This document shows, one piece after another, positions 32,763-41,544 of a DNA stretch of 64,000 bases. How positions within the stretch are numbered: the stretch's first letter is position 1; every line of letters begins with the position of its first letter. The stretch lies in NCBI RefSeq assembly GCF_900115685.1, contig NZ_FOXJ01000004.1, forward strand, positions 65,256-129,255, given 5' to 3'. The translations under genes were made by a program, and so were the position numbers. A model generated the notes under the pieces. That model saw nothing but the letters and a program-made list of their open reading frames with translations. It was not told where the DNA came from and did no database searches. Source of the DNA: Variovorax sp. 770b2 (lineage in GTDB: Bacteria > Pseudomonadota > Gammaproteobacteria > Burkholderiales > Burkholderiaceae_C).

Positions 32763-34433
32763 CTACAAAGGGATCGTCGCGGGCTGCGGATACAGCACGT
32801 CGAGCGGCTCGGAGCGGCCTCGCACGATGAGTGCGTCGGGCACACCCATCTCATCTGCGACGCCGGCCTGTTGTGCCGCGAACAGCGAGACGACGAGGCG
32901 CGAGGCGGCCGTCTTCGAATGGTCCTGCAAGCGGCTCGCGGTGTTCACCACTTCGCCGATGGCGGTGAAGGTGGTGGTCTCCAGGTAGCCCACCTCGCCC
33001 ACCGCCGCGCGCCCCGCATGCAGCCCCATGCCGAACGCCAGGCGCTGCCCGAACTGCGCCTCGAAGCCTTCGCTCCACGCGTCCATGCGCTGGGCGATCA
33101 GCGTGGTCGCGTGCAGTGCCTGCCGGCACGCGGTGGGCAGGTCGCACTCGAGCCCGAAGATCGCCATCACGCTGTCGCCGATGAACTGGTTGGGCACGCC
33201 GCCGCTTTCGCGCACGGCCGCGCCGACGGTGGCGAAATAGCGGTCGAGCACATAGGCGAGATCGAAGGGCCACTGCCGCTCGGAGAGGCCCGACCAGCGC
33301 CTGAGGTCGACGAACAGGATCGCCACGTCGCGCTCGCGCCCGAAGCTGCCCACCGGCGCGGGCCGGCCCTCGTTGGGCAGCGGCGCGAAGAGCGGCGTGA
33401 CCTCGATGTCGCCCTGCGGGCGCAGCTGGCAGGCCAGCCGCACGTCGGCCGGTGCGCGCACGCGTTCGAGCGTGCGCTGCTCGTCGCGGCCCGGCTCGCC
33501 GATGTGCCCGGGCGCGCCGACCACGCGCACGCGGCAGGTGGAGCAGCGCGCGCGGCCGCCGCAGATCGACACGTGCGCGATGCCGTGCGAGCGGCTCGCT
33601 TCCAGCACGCTCCAGCCGCGCGGCACCTGCACCGTGCGGTCGGGGTAGCGCAGCGCGATCGATGGCTGGCGCGAGAGGCGCGCAAACCAGTTGCGCCCCC
33701 AGCGCGCCGAGAGCAGCGCGAGCAGCGCCAGCACATAGAGCCACTTGAGGCTCTGTTCGGCTTCGTTCAGCGCCTGCCCTTGCGCGGGCGTCGGCACCGG
33801 CACGGTCGGCACGCCGGTCCACTGGAACTCGCGGCCGATGGAGACGAAGCCCATCGCCGCCGTGAGCGGCAGCACCACCGCGATGGCCAGCAACAGGTAC
33901 GAGAAGCGCCGGTACACGGGCTGCGCCCGCAGCGCGAAGTGCAGGCCGAGGCAGCCGTGGGTCCAGGCCGCGAGCATCAGGCCGAGTTGCGCGGCCGCGC
34001 CCGGCAGGTTCCACAACCCCCAGACGACGCGGACATAGGAGCCGTCGATGCCATAGGCCTGGTAGGCGCCGCGTATGGCCGTCAGGTGGGTGGCGATGAG
34101 CAGCGGCAGCGCAAAGCCCAGCAGCACGCGCAGGGCCTCCAGCGGCGGCATGCGCAGGGTGCGCCGTTCCCACAGCGCGACGACGGCCAGCGCCAGGTGC
34201 GTGAGGGCCGCGCCGTACAGCAGCACCGTGCCCGGCAGGCTGTGCCAGAACTTCTGCGCCACGCGCAGCACGCTCTCGGCCAGGGCGAAGGAATAGATGC
34301 CCAGCGAATGGTTCAGCAGGTGCACCGTCACGTAGCCCATCAGCACCAGTCCGCTCACCCAGCGGAGATTGCGCCGTGTCGGTGGTCTCAGCGAAAAAGG
34401 GGGCGAAGGAGGTGGTGGGGAACGTCTGTCCAT
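32763..34433 (-). CDS. membrane ferredoxin-adenylate/guanylate cyclase fusion
   Basis: A 556-residue signalling protein with three parts. Residues about 25-245 contain six or so transmembrane helices with several His in or near helices (His38, His42, His79, His116, His159, His165), possibly haem ligands. Residues about 258-345 form a plant-type [2Fe-2S] ferredoxin domain with Cys291, Cys297, Cys300 and Cys335. Residues about 365-540 form a class III nucleotide cyclase with metal Asp376 (FVDLRRWSG) and Asp420 (FIGDSVMAIFG). The Lys usually just before FxGD is Gln416, so ATP/GTP preference is uncertain. It is 54 bp from, and divergent to, a Crp-type gene; together they look like a redox-to-cyclic-nucleotide relay. 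Confidence 0.9.
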   Translation of the reverse strand: MDRRSPPPPSPPFSLRPPTRRNLRWVSGLVLMGYVTVHLLNHSLGIYSFALAESVLRVAQKFWHSLPGTVLLYGAALTHLALAVVALWERRTLRMPPLEALRVLLGFALPLLIATHLTAIRGAYQAYGIDGSYVRVVWGLWNLPGAAAQLGLMLAAWTHGCLGLHFALRAQPVYRRFSYLLLAIAVVLPLTAAMGFVSIGREFQWTGVPTVPVPTPAQGQALNEAEQSLKWLYVLALLALLSARWGRNWFARLSRQPSIALRYPDRTVQVPRGWSVLEASRSHGIAHVSICGGRARCSTCRVRVVGAPGHIGEPGRDEQRTLERVRAPADVRLACQLRPQGDIEVTPLFAPLPNEGRPAPVGSFGRERDVAILFVDLRRWSGLSERQWPFDLAYVLDRYFATVGAAVRESGGVPNQFIGDSVMAIFGLECDLPTACRQALHATTLIAQRMDAWSEGFEAQFGQRLAFGMGLHAGRAAVGEVGYLETTTFTAIGEVVNTASRLQDHSKTAASRLVVSLFAAQQAGVADEMGVPDALIVRGRSEPLDVLYPQPATIPL

Positions 34434-34487
34434 GAACGGGTTCGAAGCGGCACCCGAGCATAATCCGCGCGCTCCCACCGACCCGGC

Positions 34488-35201
34488 ATGGCCAAACCTG
34501 AACCCACCCTCCGCTCCAGCCTCGCGCTGCGCCAGATCGCGCTGCTCGAAGGCCTCTCCGACCAGCGCCTGGACCTGCTCGCGCAACAGTGCCTGTGGCA
34601 CAGCGTGGAGGCCGGCAAGCCGCTGCTCCTGCGCGCCGAGCAGCAGGGCGAGGTGTTCCTGCTGGTCTCGGGCCGGGTGCGGGTGACGACCTATTCGGCC
34701 AACGGCCGGCAGGTCACCTTCCGCGATGCCGAAGCGGGCCAGTACTTCGGCGACATCGCCGCCATCGATGGCGGCCCACGCTCCGCCGACGTGGTGACGC
34801 TGGAGCCCAGCGTCGTCGCCAGCCTCGACCGCGCCGCCTTCATGGCCCTCTTGCGCGACGAGCCGCGGATCGCCGAGCGGGTGATGCAGCGGCTGGCCTC
34901 GCTGGTGCGCCAGCTCTCCGAACGCGTGATCGACCTGAGCACGCTGGGCGTGCAGAACCGGCTGCATGCCGAGCTGCTGCGTCTCGCACGCGCCGCCGGG
35001 GTCGAAGGCAACGAGGCCCGGCTGGAGCCGGCCCCCAAGCACGCGGCGCTGGCCAGCCAGATCAGCACGAACCGCGAGCAGGTCACGCGCGAGCTCAACG
35101 TGCTGGTGCGCAGCGGCGTGCTGCGCAAGGACGGCAAGGCGCTGCTGGTGGCCGACGCCGCCCGGCTGGAGCTCATGGTCTCGCAGGTGCGCGGGGATTG
35201 A
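34488..35201 (+). CDS. Crp/Fnr family transcriptional regulator
   Basis: A 237-residue regulator with an N-terminal cyclic-nucleotide-binding beta-roll (residues about 15-130) and a C-terminal winged helix (about 150-230; ALASQISTNREQVTRELNVLV is the recognition helix region). The phosphate-binding cassette FGDIAAIDGGPRSADV keeps the Arg-Ser pair that contacts cAMP in Crp, so nucleotide binding is plausible. No N-terminal Cys cluster for an Fnr-type iron-sulphur centre is seen. Divergent from the cyclase gene, it is the natural receiver of that enzyme's product. Confidence 0.9.
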   Translation: MAKPEPTLRSSLALRQIALLEGLSDQRLDLLAQQCLWHSVEAGKPLLLRAEQQGEVFLLVSGRVRVTTYSANGRQVTFRDAEAGQYFGDIAAIDGGPRSADVVTLEPSVVASLDRAAFMALLRDEPRIAERVMQRLASLVRQLSERVIDLSTLGVQNRLHAELLRLARAAGVEGNEARLEPAPKHAALASQISTNREQVTRELNVLVRSGVLRKDGKALLVADAARLELMVSQVRGD

Positions 35202-35212
35202 GGCTCACACCG

Positions 35213-35300
35213 GGCTTCGCGCACTTCGTGTCGCTTCGCCCATCCCCTGCCGGGGGAAATACCGGCAGCCCGGCAAAGCCGGTGCTGCGGCATTCCACGA
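35213..35300. repeat. dispersed intergenic repeat, copy 1
   Basis: Intergenic copy of a repeat recognised by GCGCACTTCGTGTCGCTTCG, a CCCCTGCCGGGGG-type hairpin, and CCGGCAAAGCCGG. It lies after the Crp-type gene and before the convergent DoxX gene. Copies 2-4 are at 35929, 42331 and 57113. Confidence 0.75.
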
Positions 35301-35317
35301 ATGGTTCGCGAGATCGC

Positions 35318-35788
35318 TCAGTTCCAGCGTCCGTTCGTCCCGCCGACGCTCAAGCGGCCGGCGCCCAGCAGCACCACGGTCAGCGCGCCGAACAGGTACA
35401 GGCCCTGCAGTTCCAGCGCCCAGCCGCCCTGCTTGGTGAGCGCGAACAGGTCGGCCATGTGCACGAGGCCCAGGGCCACGATCATGTTGATGACGATCAC
35501 GCCCGCGGCGGCGCGCGTCCAGAAACCGGCGATCAGCAGCAGCGGTGCCACGATTTCCCCCACGTACACGAGATAGGCGAGCCCGCCCGGCAGGCCCGCC
35601 TTGGCCAGCATGCCGCCGATGAAGCCGACGCCCGCCGACAGCTTGAAGATGCCGTGCAGCAGCACGAGCACGCCGATGGTCACGCGCAGCAGCAGCTTGC
35701 CGGCATCGTCCAGCGCGGCGGGCGAGGGGGAGGCGAGCGACGACGATGCGATCGGCGCACGCGGGGTGTTGGCGGCTACGGTGTTCAT
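35318..35788 (-). CDS. DoxX family membrane protein
   Basis: A 156-residue inner-membrane protein with four helices. After a polar N-terminus of about 27 residues comes LLLRVTIGVLVLLHGIFKL, the typical DoxX first helix, then GGLAYLVYVGEIVAPLLLIAG and MIVALGLVHMADLF. It is more divergent from, rather than a copy of, the DoxX gene at 30605. It stands alone between two copies of the dispersed repeat, with a LysR gene upstream on the same strand. Confidence 0.88.
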   Translation of the reverse strand: MNTVAANTPRAPIASSSLASPSPAALDDAGKLLLRVTIGVLVLLHGIFKLSAGVGFIGGMLAKAGLPGGLAYLVYVGEIVAPLLLIAGFWTRAAAGVIVINMIVALGLVHMADLFALTKQGGWALELQGLYLFGALTVVLLGAGRLSVGGTNGRWN

Positions 35789-35928
35789 GGCAGATCCTTG
35801 CGAACTTGAAAAAGGAAGGGTCCGCCACGGGATGCGGCGGTTGCGGTTCCAGTGTGCGGATCTGCCGGAAGGCGGGATGTGCGTTTACGCACATCTTTCA
35901 GGCATTGGCTGGCGTGTTCCTTTTTTCG

Positions 35929-36023
35929 TGGAACACCGCGGAACCGGCTTCGCCGGGCCGCAGGTGTTGCCCCCGGTAGGGGGTGGCGAAGCGACACGAA
36001 GTGCGCGAAGACTGGGGGCGAGC
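35929..36023. repeat. dispersed intergenic repeat, copy 2
   Basis: Reverse-complement copy: GGAACCGGCTTCGCCGGGCC, TTGCCCCCGGTAGGGGG, then GGCGAAGCGACACGAAGTGC and GGGGGCGAG. It fills the space immediately after the LysR stop codon. Confidence 0.8.
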
Positions 36024-36944
36024 CTAGAACCTGCTTGTCCACTTGCGCTCGTAGTCCATCTTGACGAAATGCGCCGCCATGAAATCGATGAAGCTGCGCA
36101 CCTTCGCCGACAGGTGCTTGCGGCTCGGGTACGCCAGGTTGATCGCCAGGTGCGGCAGGTCCCAGTCGTCCAGCGTGGGCACCAGGCGCCCGGCCACGAT
36201 GTCTTCGTAGACGATGTAGGTCGGCTGCACCAGGATGCCCATGCCGTCGAGCGCGGCGGCGCGCAGCACCTGGCCGTCGTTCGATTCGAGCAGGCCGGTG
36301 ACGGACACCGCGTGGGTCTCGCCCTTGCGGGTGAAGCGCAGCTCGTTGGGGTTGTTGGCGTGGGTGTAGATCAGCAGCTTGTGCTGCTTCAGGTCGTCCA
36401 GCGTTTTTGGAAAACCGTGCTGCGCGAAGTACCGCGGCGACGCCGCGAGGATGCGCCGCGTCTCGCCCAGCCGGCGGATCGTGACGTTCGAATCGGGCTC
36501 GTACTCGCGCGTGCGGATCGCCACGTCGATGTTGTTGTCGATCAGGTCGAAGTAGCGGTTGGCCGCTTCCACGTGCACCGTCACGCCCGGATAGCGCTGC
36601 GTGTACTCGCGCAGGAGCGGCGCGATGTGATGGATCGAGAACGAGAGCGAGGCCGTGATGCGCAGCACGCCGGTCGGGTTCAGCGCGGTGGCGTTCACCG
36701 TCGACTCGGCATCGGCCAGGTCGGCCAGGATGGTCTTGGCGCGTGCGCAGAACTCGCGGCCGGTGTCGGTGAGATAGAGGCGCCGCGTGTTGCGCTCCAC
36801 CAGCCGCGCGCCCAGGCGCGCTTCGAGCGCGCTCAGGTGGCGGCTTGCGGCGGCGTTCGAGAGGCCCAGCGCCTCGGCCGCGCGGCCGAGGCTGCCGGCA
36901 TCGGCGATCTGCACGAGCAGGGCGATTTCGGTCCAGCGGTCCAT
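36024..36944 (-). CDS. LysR family transcriptional regulator
   Basis: A 306-residue LysR-type regulator. The N-terminal winged helix reads ALLVQIADAGSLGRAAEALG then AASRHLSALEARLGARLVER; the rest is the periplasmic-binding-protein-like effector domain with GVLRITASLSF. Its target is not clear: the DoxX gene at 35318 lies downstream on the same strand and the divergent side faces the repetitive-protein locus, about 130 bp away from its terminator. The effector is unknown. Confidence 0.9.
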   Translation of the reverse strand: MDRWTEIALLVQIADAGSLGRAAEALGLSNAAASRHLSALEARLGARLVERNTRRLYLTDTGREFCARAKTILADLADAESTVNATALNPTGVLRITASLSFSIHHIAPLLREYTQRYPGVTVHVEAANRYFDLIDNNIDVAIRTREYEPDSNVTIRRLGETRRILAASPRYFAQHGFPKTLDDLKQHKLLIYTHANNPNELRFTRKGETHAVSVTGLLESNDGQVLRAAALDGMGILVQPTYIVYEDIVAGRLVPTLDDWDLPHLAINLAYPSRKHLSAKVRSFIDFMAAHFVKMDYERKWTSRF

Positions 36945-37072
36945 GGCGGGGATGTCTCCGGGGCTTGTCTTGTGGCGGCTGATTCCGGGGGATGGCGCAT
37001 GGCCCCCGGCTTCACCGAGCCGGTGATTCTAGGAGGCGGTCCGATGCGCCGCGAGGACCCAGGCGCACGCGC

Positions 37073-37102
37073 AAAAAAAGAGGGACCGTTGCCGGTCCCT
37101 CT
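37073..37102 (-). terminator. intrinsic terminator of the repetitive-protein gene
   Basis: A 10-bp hairpin (AGAGGGACCG 37079-37088 with CGGTCCCTCT 37093-37102, loop of four) is followed on the minus strand by seven T (37073-37079). It lies 26 bp downstream of the stop of the gene ending at 37129. Confidence 0.92.
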
Positions 37103-37128
37103 TCGCTTCGCGCCGTCCCGCGGCGGGC

Positions 37129-40100
37129 TCAGCCCAGCAGGCCGTGCAGGATGTTCGTCACCGGAGACGCCGCGCCGCCGGTGCCGTGGTCGAGCAGGCT
37201 GGTGATTGGGGTCACGACCTCGGTCACCAGCGGGGCGACCACGTGTCCGAGGCCCACCACCACGTCGGGCACGGCAGCGAGCGGCGAGCCCGAGCCCGAA
37301 CTCGCGCCCGCGCCGGCCAGGATGTCGGTCACGGGCGCCGTGATGTCGGACACCGCGTGCAGCACGCTGGCCGCGATCGGCTCGATCGCATCGGTGAGCG
37401 AGGAGACCGGCTCCAGGATGTTCGCGGCCGGGCCGCTGCCGCCCAGCAGTCCGCCGAGCAAGTTGCCCACGAGGCCGTCCTGGCCGAGGACGCTGCCGAG
37501 GAGACCGCCGTCGCCGCCGAGCAAGCCACCGACGATGCCGTCTTCGCCGAGCACGCCGCCAAGGAGACCGCCGTCGCCGCCCAGCAGGCCTCCGACGATG
37601 CCGTTCTCGCCCAACACGCCGCCGAGGAGACCGCCGTCGCCGCCGAGCAAGCCGCCGACGATGCCGTTCTCGCCGAGTACGCCGCCGAGGAGGCCACCGT
37701 CGCCGCCGAGCAAGCCGCCGACGATGCCGTTCTCGCCGAGTACGCCGCCGAGGAGGCCGCCGTCGCCGCCGAGCAAGCCGCCGACGATGCCGTTCTCGCC
37801 GAGTACGCCGCCGAGGAGGCCACCGTCGCCGCCGAGCAGGCCGCCGACGATGCCGTTCTCGCCGAGCACGCCGCCGAGGAGACCGCCGTCGCCGCCGAGC
37901 AGGCCGCCAACGATGCCGTTCTCACCGAGCACGCCGCCAAGGAGGCCACCGTCGCCGCCCAGCAGGCCGCCGACGATGCCATCCTCACCGAGCACACCGC
38001 CGAGAAGACCACCGTCGCCGCCGAGCAAGCCGCCAACGATGCCGTTCTCGCCGAGCACGCCGCCGAGGAGACCGCCGTCGCCACCCAGAAGGCCGCCGAC
38101 GATGCCGTGCTCGCCGAGTACGCCGCCAAGGAGACCGCCGTCGCCACCCAACAGGCCGCCGACGAGGCCATCTTCACCGAGCACGCCGCCCAGGAGACCA
38201 CCGTCGCCGCCCAACAGGCCGCCAAGGAGACCACCGTCGCCGCCGAGGACGCCACCCAGGAGTCCGTCATCACCCAGCAGACCACCGAGCAGGCCGCCTT
38301 CGCCGCCGAGCAGGCCGGCCAGCGGCCCGTCGCTCAGCAGGTTGCCAACCACGCCGTCGGGTCCGAGCAAGCCGTCCACGAGGCCGCCCTCGCCGAGGAG
38401 CCCGCCGGAGAGGCCTTCGCTGCCGAGCAGGCCGGCGAGTGCGCCGTCGCCCCCGAGCAATCCACCGACAAGGCCGTCTTCGCCAAGCAGGCCGCCGACC
38501 AGGCCATCGTCACCCAGGACGCCGCCGAGGAGACCGCCGTCACCGCCGAGCAAGCCGCCCAGCAGGCCGTCATCACCAAGTACGCCACCAAGGAGACCAC
38601 CGTCACCGCCGAGCAAGCCGCCCAGCAGGCCGTCATCACCGAGCACGCCGCCGAGGAGACCGCCGTCACCGCCGAGCAAGCCGCCCAGCAGGCCGTCATC
38701 ACCAAGTACGCCACCAAGGAGACCACCGTCACCGCCGAGCAAGCCGCCCAGCAGGCCGTCATCACCGAGCACGCCGCCGAGGAGACCGCCGTCACCGCCG
38801 AGCAAACCGCCCAGCAGGCCATCGTCGCCAAGCACGCCGCCGAGGAGACCGCCTTCGCCGCCGAGCAGACCGCCCAGCAAACCGTCGTCACCCAGCAGCT
38901 GTCCGACCAGGCCGTCTTCGCCAAGCAGGCCGCCCAGCAAGCCGTCCTCGCCCAACAGCCCCTCGAGCACCTGGCCGACCACGCCGTCGTCGCCGATCAG
39001 CCCGTCCACGAGACCGTCGATGCCCAGGCCCGTGGTCACGCCTCCGAGCAGGCCGTCGCTGCCGGGCACGTTCTCCAGGATGTTGCCGAGCGCGTCGGTC
39101 AGATAGTCGACCTGGCCGATCAGCGAGCCGACCAGTGCGTCCGTCAGGCCGTTGCCCAGCAGGCCGTCGACCACCGGGGTCAGGACGCCGCCGATATCGA
39201 CCACCAGGTTCCCGACGGCGTCGTCCACCGGATCGAATTCGTTCGGATCGTTGGCGCTGAAGTCGGTGCCCGCGATCGGCGAGAGCACGTTGTCCACCAG
39301 GTCCGTCAGGCCATCGACCGTGGGCATCAGCGAGCCCAGCGTGCCGGAGGAACTGGCGGCAGCCCGGGCCGCCGCGGCGCTTCCGCCACCCAGGCCGAGG
39401 AGGTCGTCCAGTGCGCCGACCAGATGGCCGACGGCGCCGTCGCCTGGATCGAGCAGGTGGTCTGCATCGGCGTCTGCGTCGGCATCGGCATCTGCGTCTG
39501 CATCCGCATCGGCGTCCGCATCAGCGTCTGCGTCGGCATCCGCATCCGCGTCTGCGTCGGCATCAGCGTCGGCATCGGCGTCCGCATCAGCATCTGCATC
39601 TCCGTCCGCATCCGCGTCCGCATCGGCATCCGCATCGGCGTCCGCGTCGCCTTCGCCGAGGCCCGGAGCGAGGAAGGAAACACCGCCGCCGCCGTCGCCA
39701 CCACCGCTCAACGCGGCGCCGAGCGCAACGGCGCCCAGCGCGCCGAGGGCGAATTCGCCCAGGCCGATGCCGCTGCCGCCCGCGGCCTTCTTGGTCACGG
39801 CCACGGCGGCTGCGTCCGCATCGCTGTCGGCCGGCGTGACTTCCAGGTTGCCCGCGGCCACGTCCACATTCACCTGCTCCAGGCCGCCGGGCAGCTTGGT
39901 CGAGCCGATGGTGGCGTCGGTGCCGCCTTCGAAGACGCCCGCGAGCGGCGCCTTGTTGGCCGTCGAGCCGGGGAACAGCACATTGGCGTGGCCGCCGTCG
40001 GGAACGATCACGCGGTCGCCCGCCATCAGGGTCTGGGTGCCGTCCACCGGAATCCGCACGCCGTCGCGCACGACGACCGTGCCGGGCGTGGCGTTGGACA

Positions 40101-40254
40101 GCGAGCCCAGGCCCGCGGACATCGAGGGCGAGGCCATCGCGCTGGAGCCCATGGGGGCGACCGGTGTGACGCTGGCCTGGGCCAGGACCACGGGGGCCGC
40201 ACCGTTCTCGGCCATGGCCGGGGTCGAAGCGATGGGTGCTTGGGGGGTGATCAT
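37129..40254 (-). CDS. giant Gly/Leu/Asp repeat protein with Asp-Ala tract
   Basis: A 1041-residue acidic low-complexity protein. Residues about 55-150 form a compact domain (GVRIPVDGTQTLMAGDRVIV, then FEGGTDATIG) found at the start of large adhesin-like proteins. A hydrophobic Gly/Ala segment follows (GEFALGALGAVALGAALSGG), then about 30 Asp-Ala dipeptides, then about 48 copies of a 10-11-residue motif of the type LLGxDGLLGG arranged in 21-residue pairs. No LPxTG anchor or classical signal peptide was found; secretion or surface location is inference. GAGGAGG precedes the ATG at 40254. NCBI-style names such as collagen-like repeat protein could be attached to it. Confidence 0.85.
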   Translation of the reverse strand: MITPQAPIASTPAMAENGAAPVVLAQASVTPVAPMGSSAMASPSMSAGLGSLSNATPGTVVVRDGVRIPVDGTQTLMAGDRVIVPDGGHANVLFPGSTANKAPLAGVFEGGTDATIGSTKLPGGLEQVNVDVAAGNLEVTPADSDADAAAVAVTKKAAGGSGIGLGEFALGALGAVALGAALSGGGDGGGGVSFLAPGLGEGDADADADADADADADGDADADADADADADADADADADADADADADADADADADADADADADADHLLDPGDGAVGHLVGALDDLLGLGGGSAAAARAAASSSGTLGSLMPTVDGLTDLVDNVLSPIAGTDFSANDPNEFDPVDDAVGNLVVDIGGVLTPVVDGLLGNGLTDALVGSLIGQVDYLTDALGNILENVPGSDGLLGGVTTGLGIDGLVDGLIGDDGVVGQVLEGLLGEDGLLGGLLGEDGLVGQLLGDDGLLGGLLGGEGGLLGGVLGDDGLLGGLLGGDGGLLGGVLGDDGLLGGLLGGDGGLLGGVLGDDGLLGGLLGGDGGLLGGVLGDDGLLGGLLGGDGGLLGGVLGDDGLLGGLLGGDGGLLGGVLGDDGLVGGLLGEDGLVGGLLGGDGALAGLLGSEGLSGGLLGEGGLVDGLLGPDGVVGNLLSDGPLAGLLGGEGGLLGGLLGDDGLLGGVLGGDGGLLGGLLGGDGGLLGGVLGEDGLVGGLLGGDGGLLGGVLGEHGIVGGLLGGDGGLLGGVLGENGIVGGLLGGDGGLLGGVLGEDGIVGGLLGGDGGLLGGVLGENGIVGGLLGGDGGLLGGVLGENGIVGGLLGGDGGLLGGVLGENGIVGGLLGGDGGLLGGVLGENGIVGGLLGGDGGLLGGVLGENGIVGGLLGGDGGLLGGVLGENGIVGGLLGGDGGLLGGVLGEDGIVGGLLGGDGGLLGSVLGQDGLVGNLLGGLLGGSGPAANILEPVSSLTDAIEPIAASVLHAVSDITAPVTDILAGAGASSGSGSPLAAVPDVVVGLGHVVAPLVTEVVTPITSLLDHGTGGAASPVTNILHGLLG
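37480..38990 (-). repeat. 63-bp coding tandem repeats
   Basis: Tandem, imperfect 63-bp units encode pairs of the type LLGGDGGLLGGVLGENGIV. Neighbouring units differ mainly at third codon positions and at the Glu/Asp and Asn/Asp/His codons, and a run of near-identical copies is seen at 37560-38000. A less regular block near 38320-38480 (LLSDGPLAGLLG) separates two homogenised zones. Unit number is estimated from length only. Confidence 0.85.
39461..39651 (-). repeat. Asp-Ala dipeptide-encoding microsatellite
   Basis: About 190 bp of (GAT/GAC-GCA/GCG/GCC) hexanucleotide repeats encoding a nearly pure Asp-Ala tract with a single Gly interruption. Codon choice varies among copies, so the tract is not a perfect microsatellite. 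Confidence 0.85.
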
Positions 40255-40622
40255 GGGCGGCCTCCTCGAAGGAATAAGTAACCACAAAGCGCAACATGCG
40301 TGCCGCCTTCGCGCCTGCATCTCGCCGTGCCCCCGAAGGCGAGATAACTTGTTGATCTGAAATGGTTTTTTCGCACAGGCCGGGGCAAACCCCCGACGCC
40401 GGAACGGGCTGCTTTCGCGATTCGTTACGTAACGCGGCGCGCTTTTCGGCCGGAACGCCGGCCGCGTTCACGGGCGATGAAACACGCCGGGCGCGCCGAT
40501 CGTTCCGCTGGGCGGAAAAATCATTTGCGCCTTGGCGCTTTCGGGGGCGCGGTGCGCGGCCTACAGTCCGCAGCACCCCCGAGACAGACACACAGCGACG
40601 GCAGCACAAGGAGACAGCCACG
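40255..40622. other. divergent intergenic region with a 12-bp palindrome
   Basis: 368 bp between the repetitive-protein gene and the hydroxyquinol dioxygenase gene. It holds the ribosome binding sites of both genes and a perfect palindrome CGTTACGTAACG at 40423-40434 that could be an operator. No reading frame or RNA gene was recognised. Confidence 0.5.
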
Positions 40623-41462
40623 ATGCGCAACCTCAACCAGGACAACATCACCCAGGCCGTGCTCGCGCGCTTCGCCGACACGCCGGACCCTCGGCTGCAC
40701 GAGATCCTGACCAGCCTCGTGCAGCACCTGCACGCCTTCGCGCGCGAGGTGAAGCTCACCGAGGCGGAGTGGTTCCAGGGCATCCAGTACCTCACGGCCA
40801 CCGGCCAGATGTGCGACGACAAGCGCCAGGAGTTCATCCTGCTGTCGGACGTGCTGGGCCTCTCGATGCTCACCATCGCGATGAACAACGGCAAGCCGGA
40901 CGGCTGCACCGAGGCCACGGTGTTCGGACCTTTCTACGTCGAAGGCGCGCCCGAGTACGCGCACGGCGACGACGTGGCCAACGGCGCCGCGGGCGAACCG
41001 TGCGACGTGTACGCCACCGTCCGCGGCCTCGATGGCGAGCCGGTCGCCAATGCGGTCGTCGATGTGTGGCAGGCCGACGAAGGCGGCCACTACGACGTGC
41101 AGCACGCGGGGCTCGACCACGCCGAGAACCGCGGGCGCCTGCGCACCGGGCCCGACGGCGCGCTGCATTTCAGGAGCGTGCTGGCCCAGGCCTATCCGAT
41201 TCCCGTCGATGGCCCCGTGGGTGATTTGCTGCGCGCGACCAAGCGCCATCCGTGGCGGCCCGCGCACCTGCATTTCAAGATCGAGGCGCCGGGCTACGAG
41301 CACCTCATCACCCATGTGTTCCGCGAGGGCGACAAGTGGCTCGATTCCGACGCGGTGTTCGCGGTGCGCCAGTCGCTGGTCGCGCCATGGAAGCAGCAGG
41401 ACAACGGCCGCTGGCGGCTGGACTTCGACTTCGTGCTGAACCCGCTGAAGCAGATCGCCTGA
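40623..41462 (+). CDS. intradiol ring-cleavage dioxygenase (hydroxyquinol 1,2-dioxygenase-like)
   Basis: A 279-residue non-haem Fe(III) dioxygenase. The N-terminal helical linker domain (residues 1-95) has RLHEILTSLVQHLHAFAREV and EWFQGIQYLTATGQMCDDKRQEF. The catalytic half has TVFGPFYVEGAPEY with the first Tyr ligand, VDVWQADEGGHYD with the second, and RPAHLHFKIEAPGYEHLITH with the two His. This layout fits hydroxyquinol 1,2-dioxygenase; catechol or chlorocatechol cleavage is the alternative. Product maleylacetate is the substrate of the reductase at 31122. AAGGAGA precedes the ATG at 40623. Confidence 0.9.
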   Translation: MRNLNQDNITQAVLARFADTPDPRLHEILTSLVQHLHAFAREVKLTEAEWFQGIQYLTATGQMCDDKRQEFILLSDVLGLSMLTIAMNNGKPDGCTEATVFGPFYVEGAPEYAHGDDVANGAAGEPCDVYATVRGLDGEPVANAVVDVWQADEGGHYDVQHAGLDHAENRGRLRTGPDGALHFRSVLAQAYPIPVDGPVGDLLRATKRHPWRPAHLHFKIEAPGYEHLITHVFREGDKWLDSDAVFAVRQSLVAPWKQQDNGRWRLDFDFVLNPLKQIA

Positions 41463-41493
41463 GGCCCCAGACCCGGGCCTGCTACGCTCGCAA

Positions 41494-41520
41494 AGCCTGC
41501 CCCTGACGGCAGGCTTTTTT
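41494..41520 (+). terminator. intrinsic terminator after the dioxygenase
   Basis: An 8-bp hairpin AGCCTGCC/GGCAGGCT (41494-41501, 41508-41515) is followed directly by five or six T, 31 bp after the dioxygenase stop. Confidence 0.92.
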
Positions 41521-41544
41521 CTGCGCCCCGCCCCGTCACATCCC

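Noticed and set aside
37480..38990. Regular repeats considered as a CRISPR array
   Set aside because: The units are coding, in frame and without unique spacers; neighbouring units differ by scattered substitutions. No cas genes are present.
36992..40281. Two very long plus-strand reading frames opposite the repetitive protein
   Set aside because: They mirror the codon bias of the GC-rich repeats on the minus strand, lack ribosome binding sites and consist of Pro-Ser-Arg or Ala-Glu-Thr periodic nonsense. The minus-strand frame has a clean Shine-Dalgarno, a domain at its N-terminus and a terminator.
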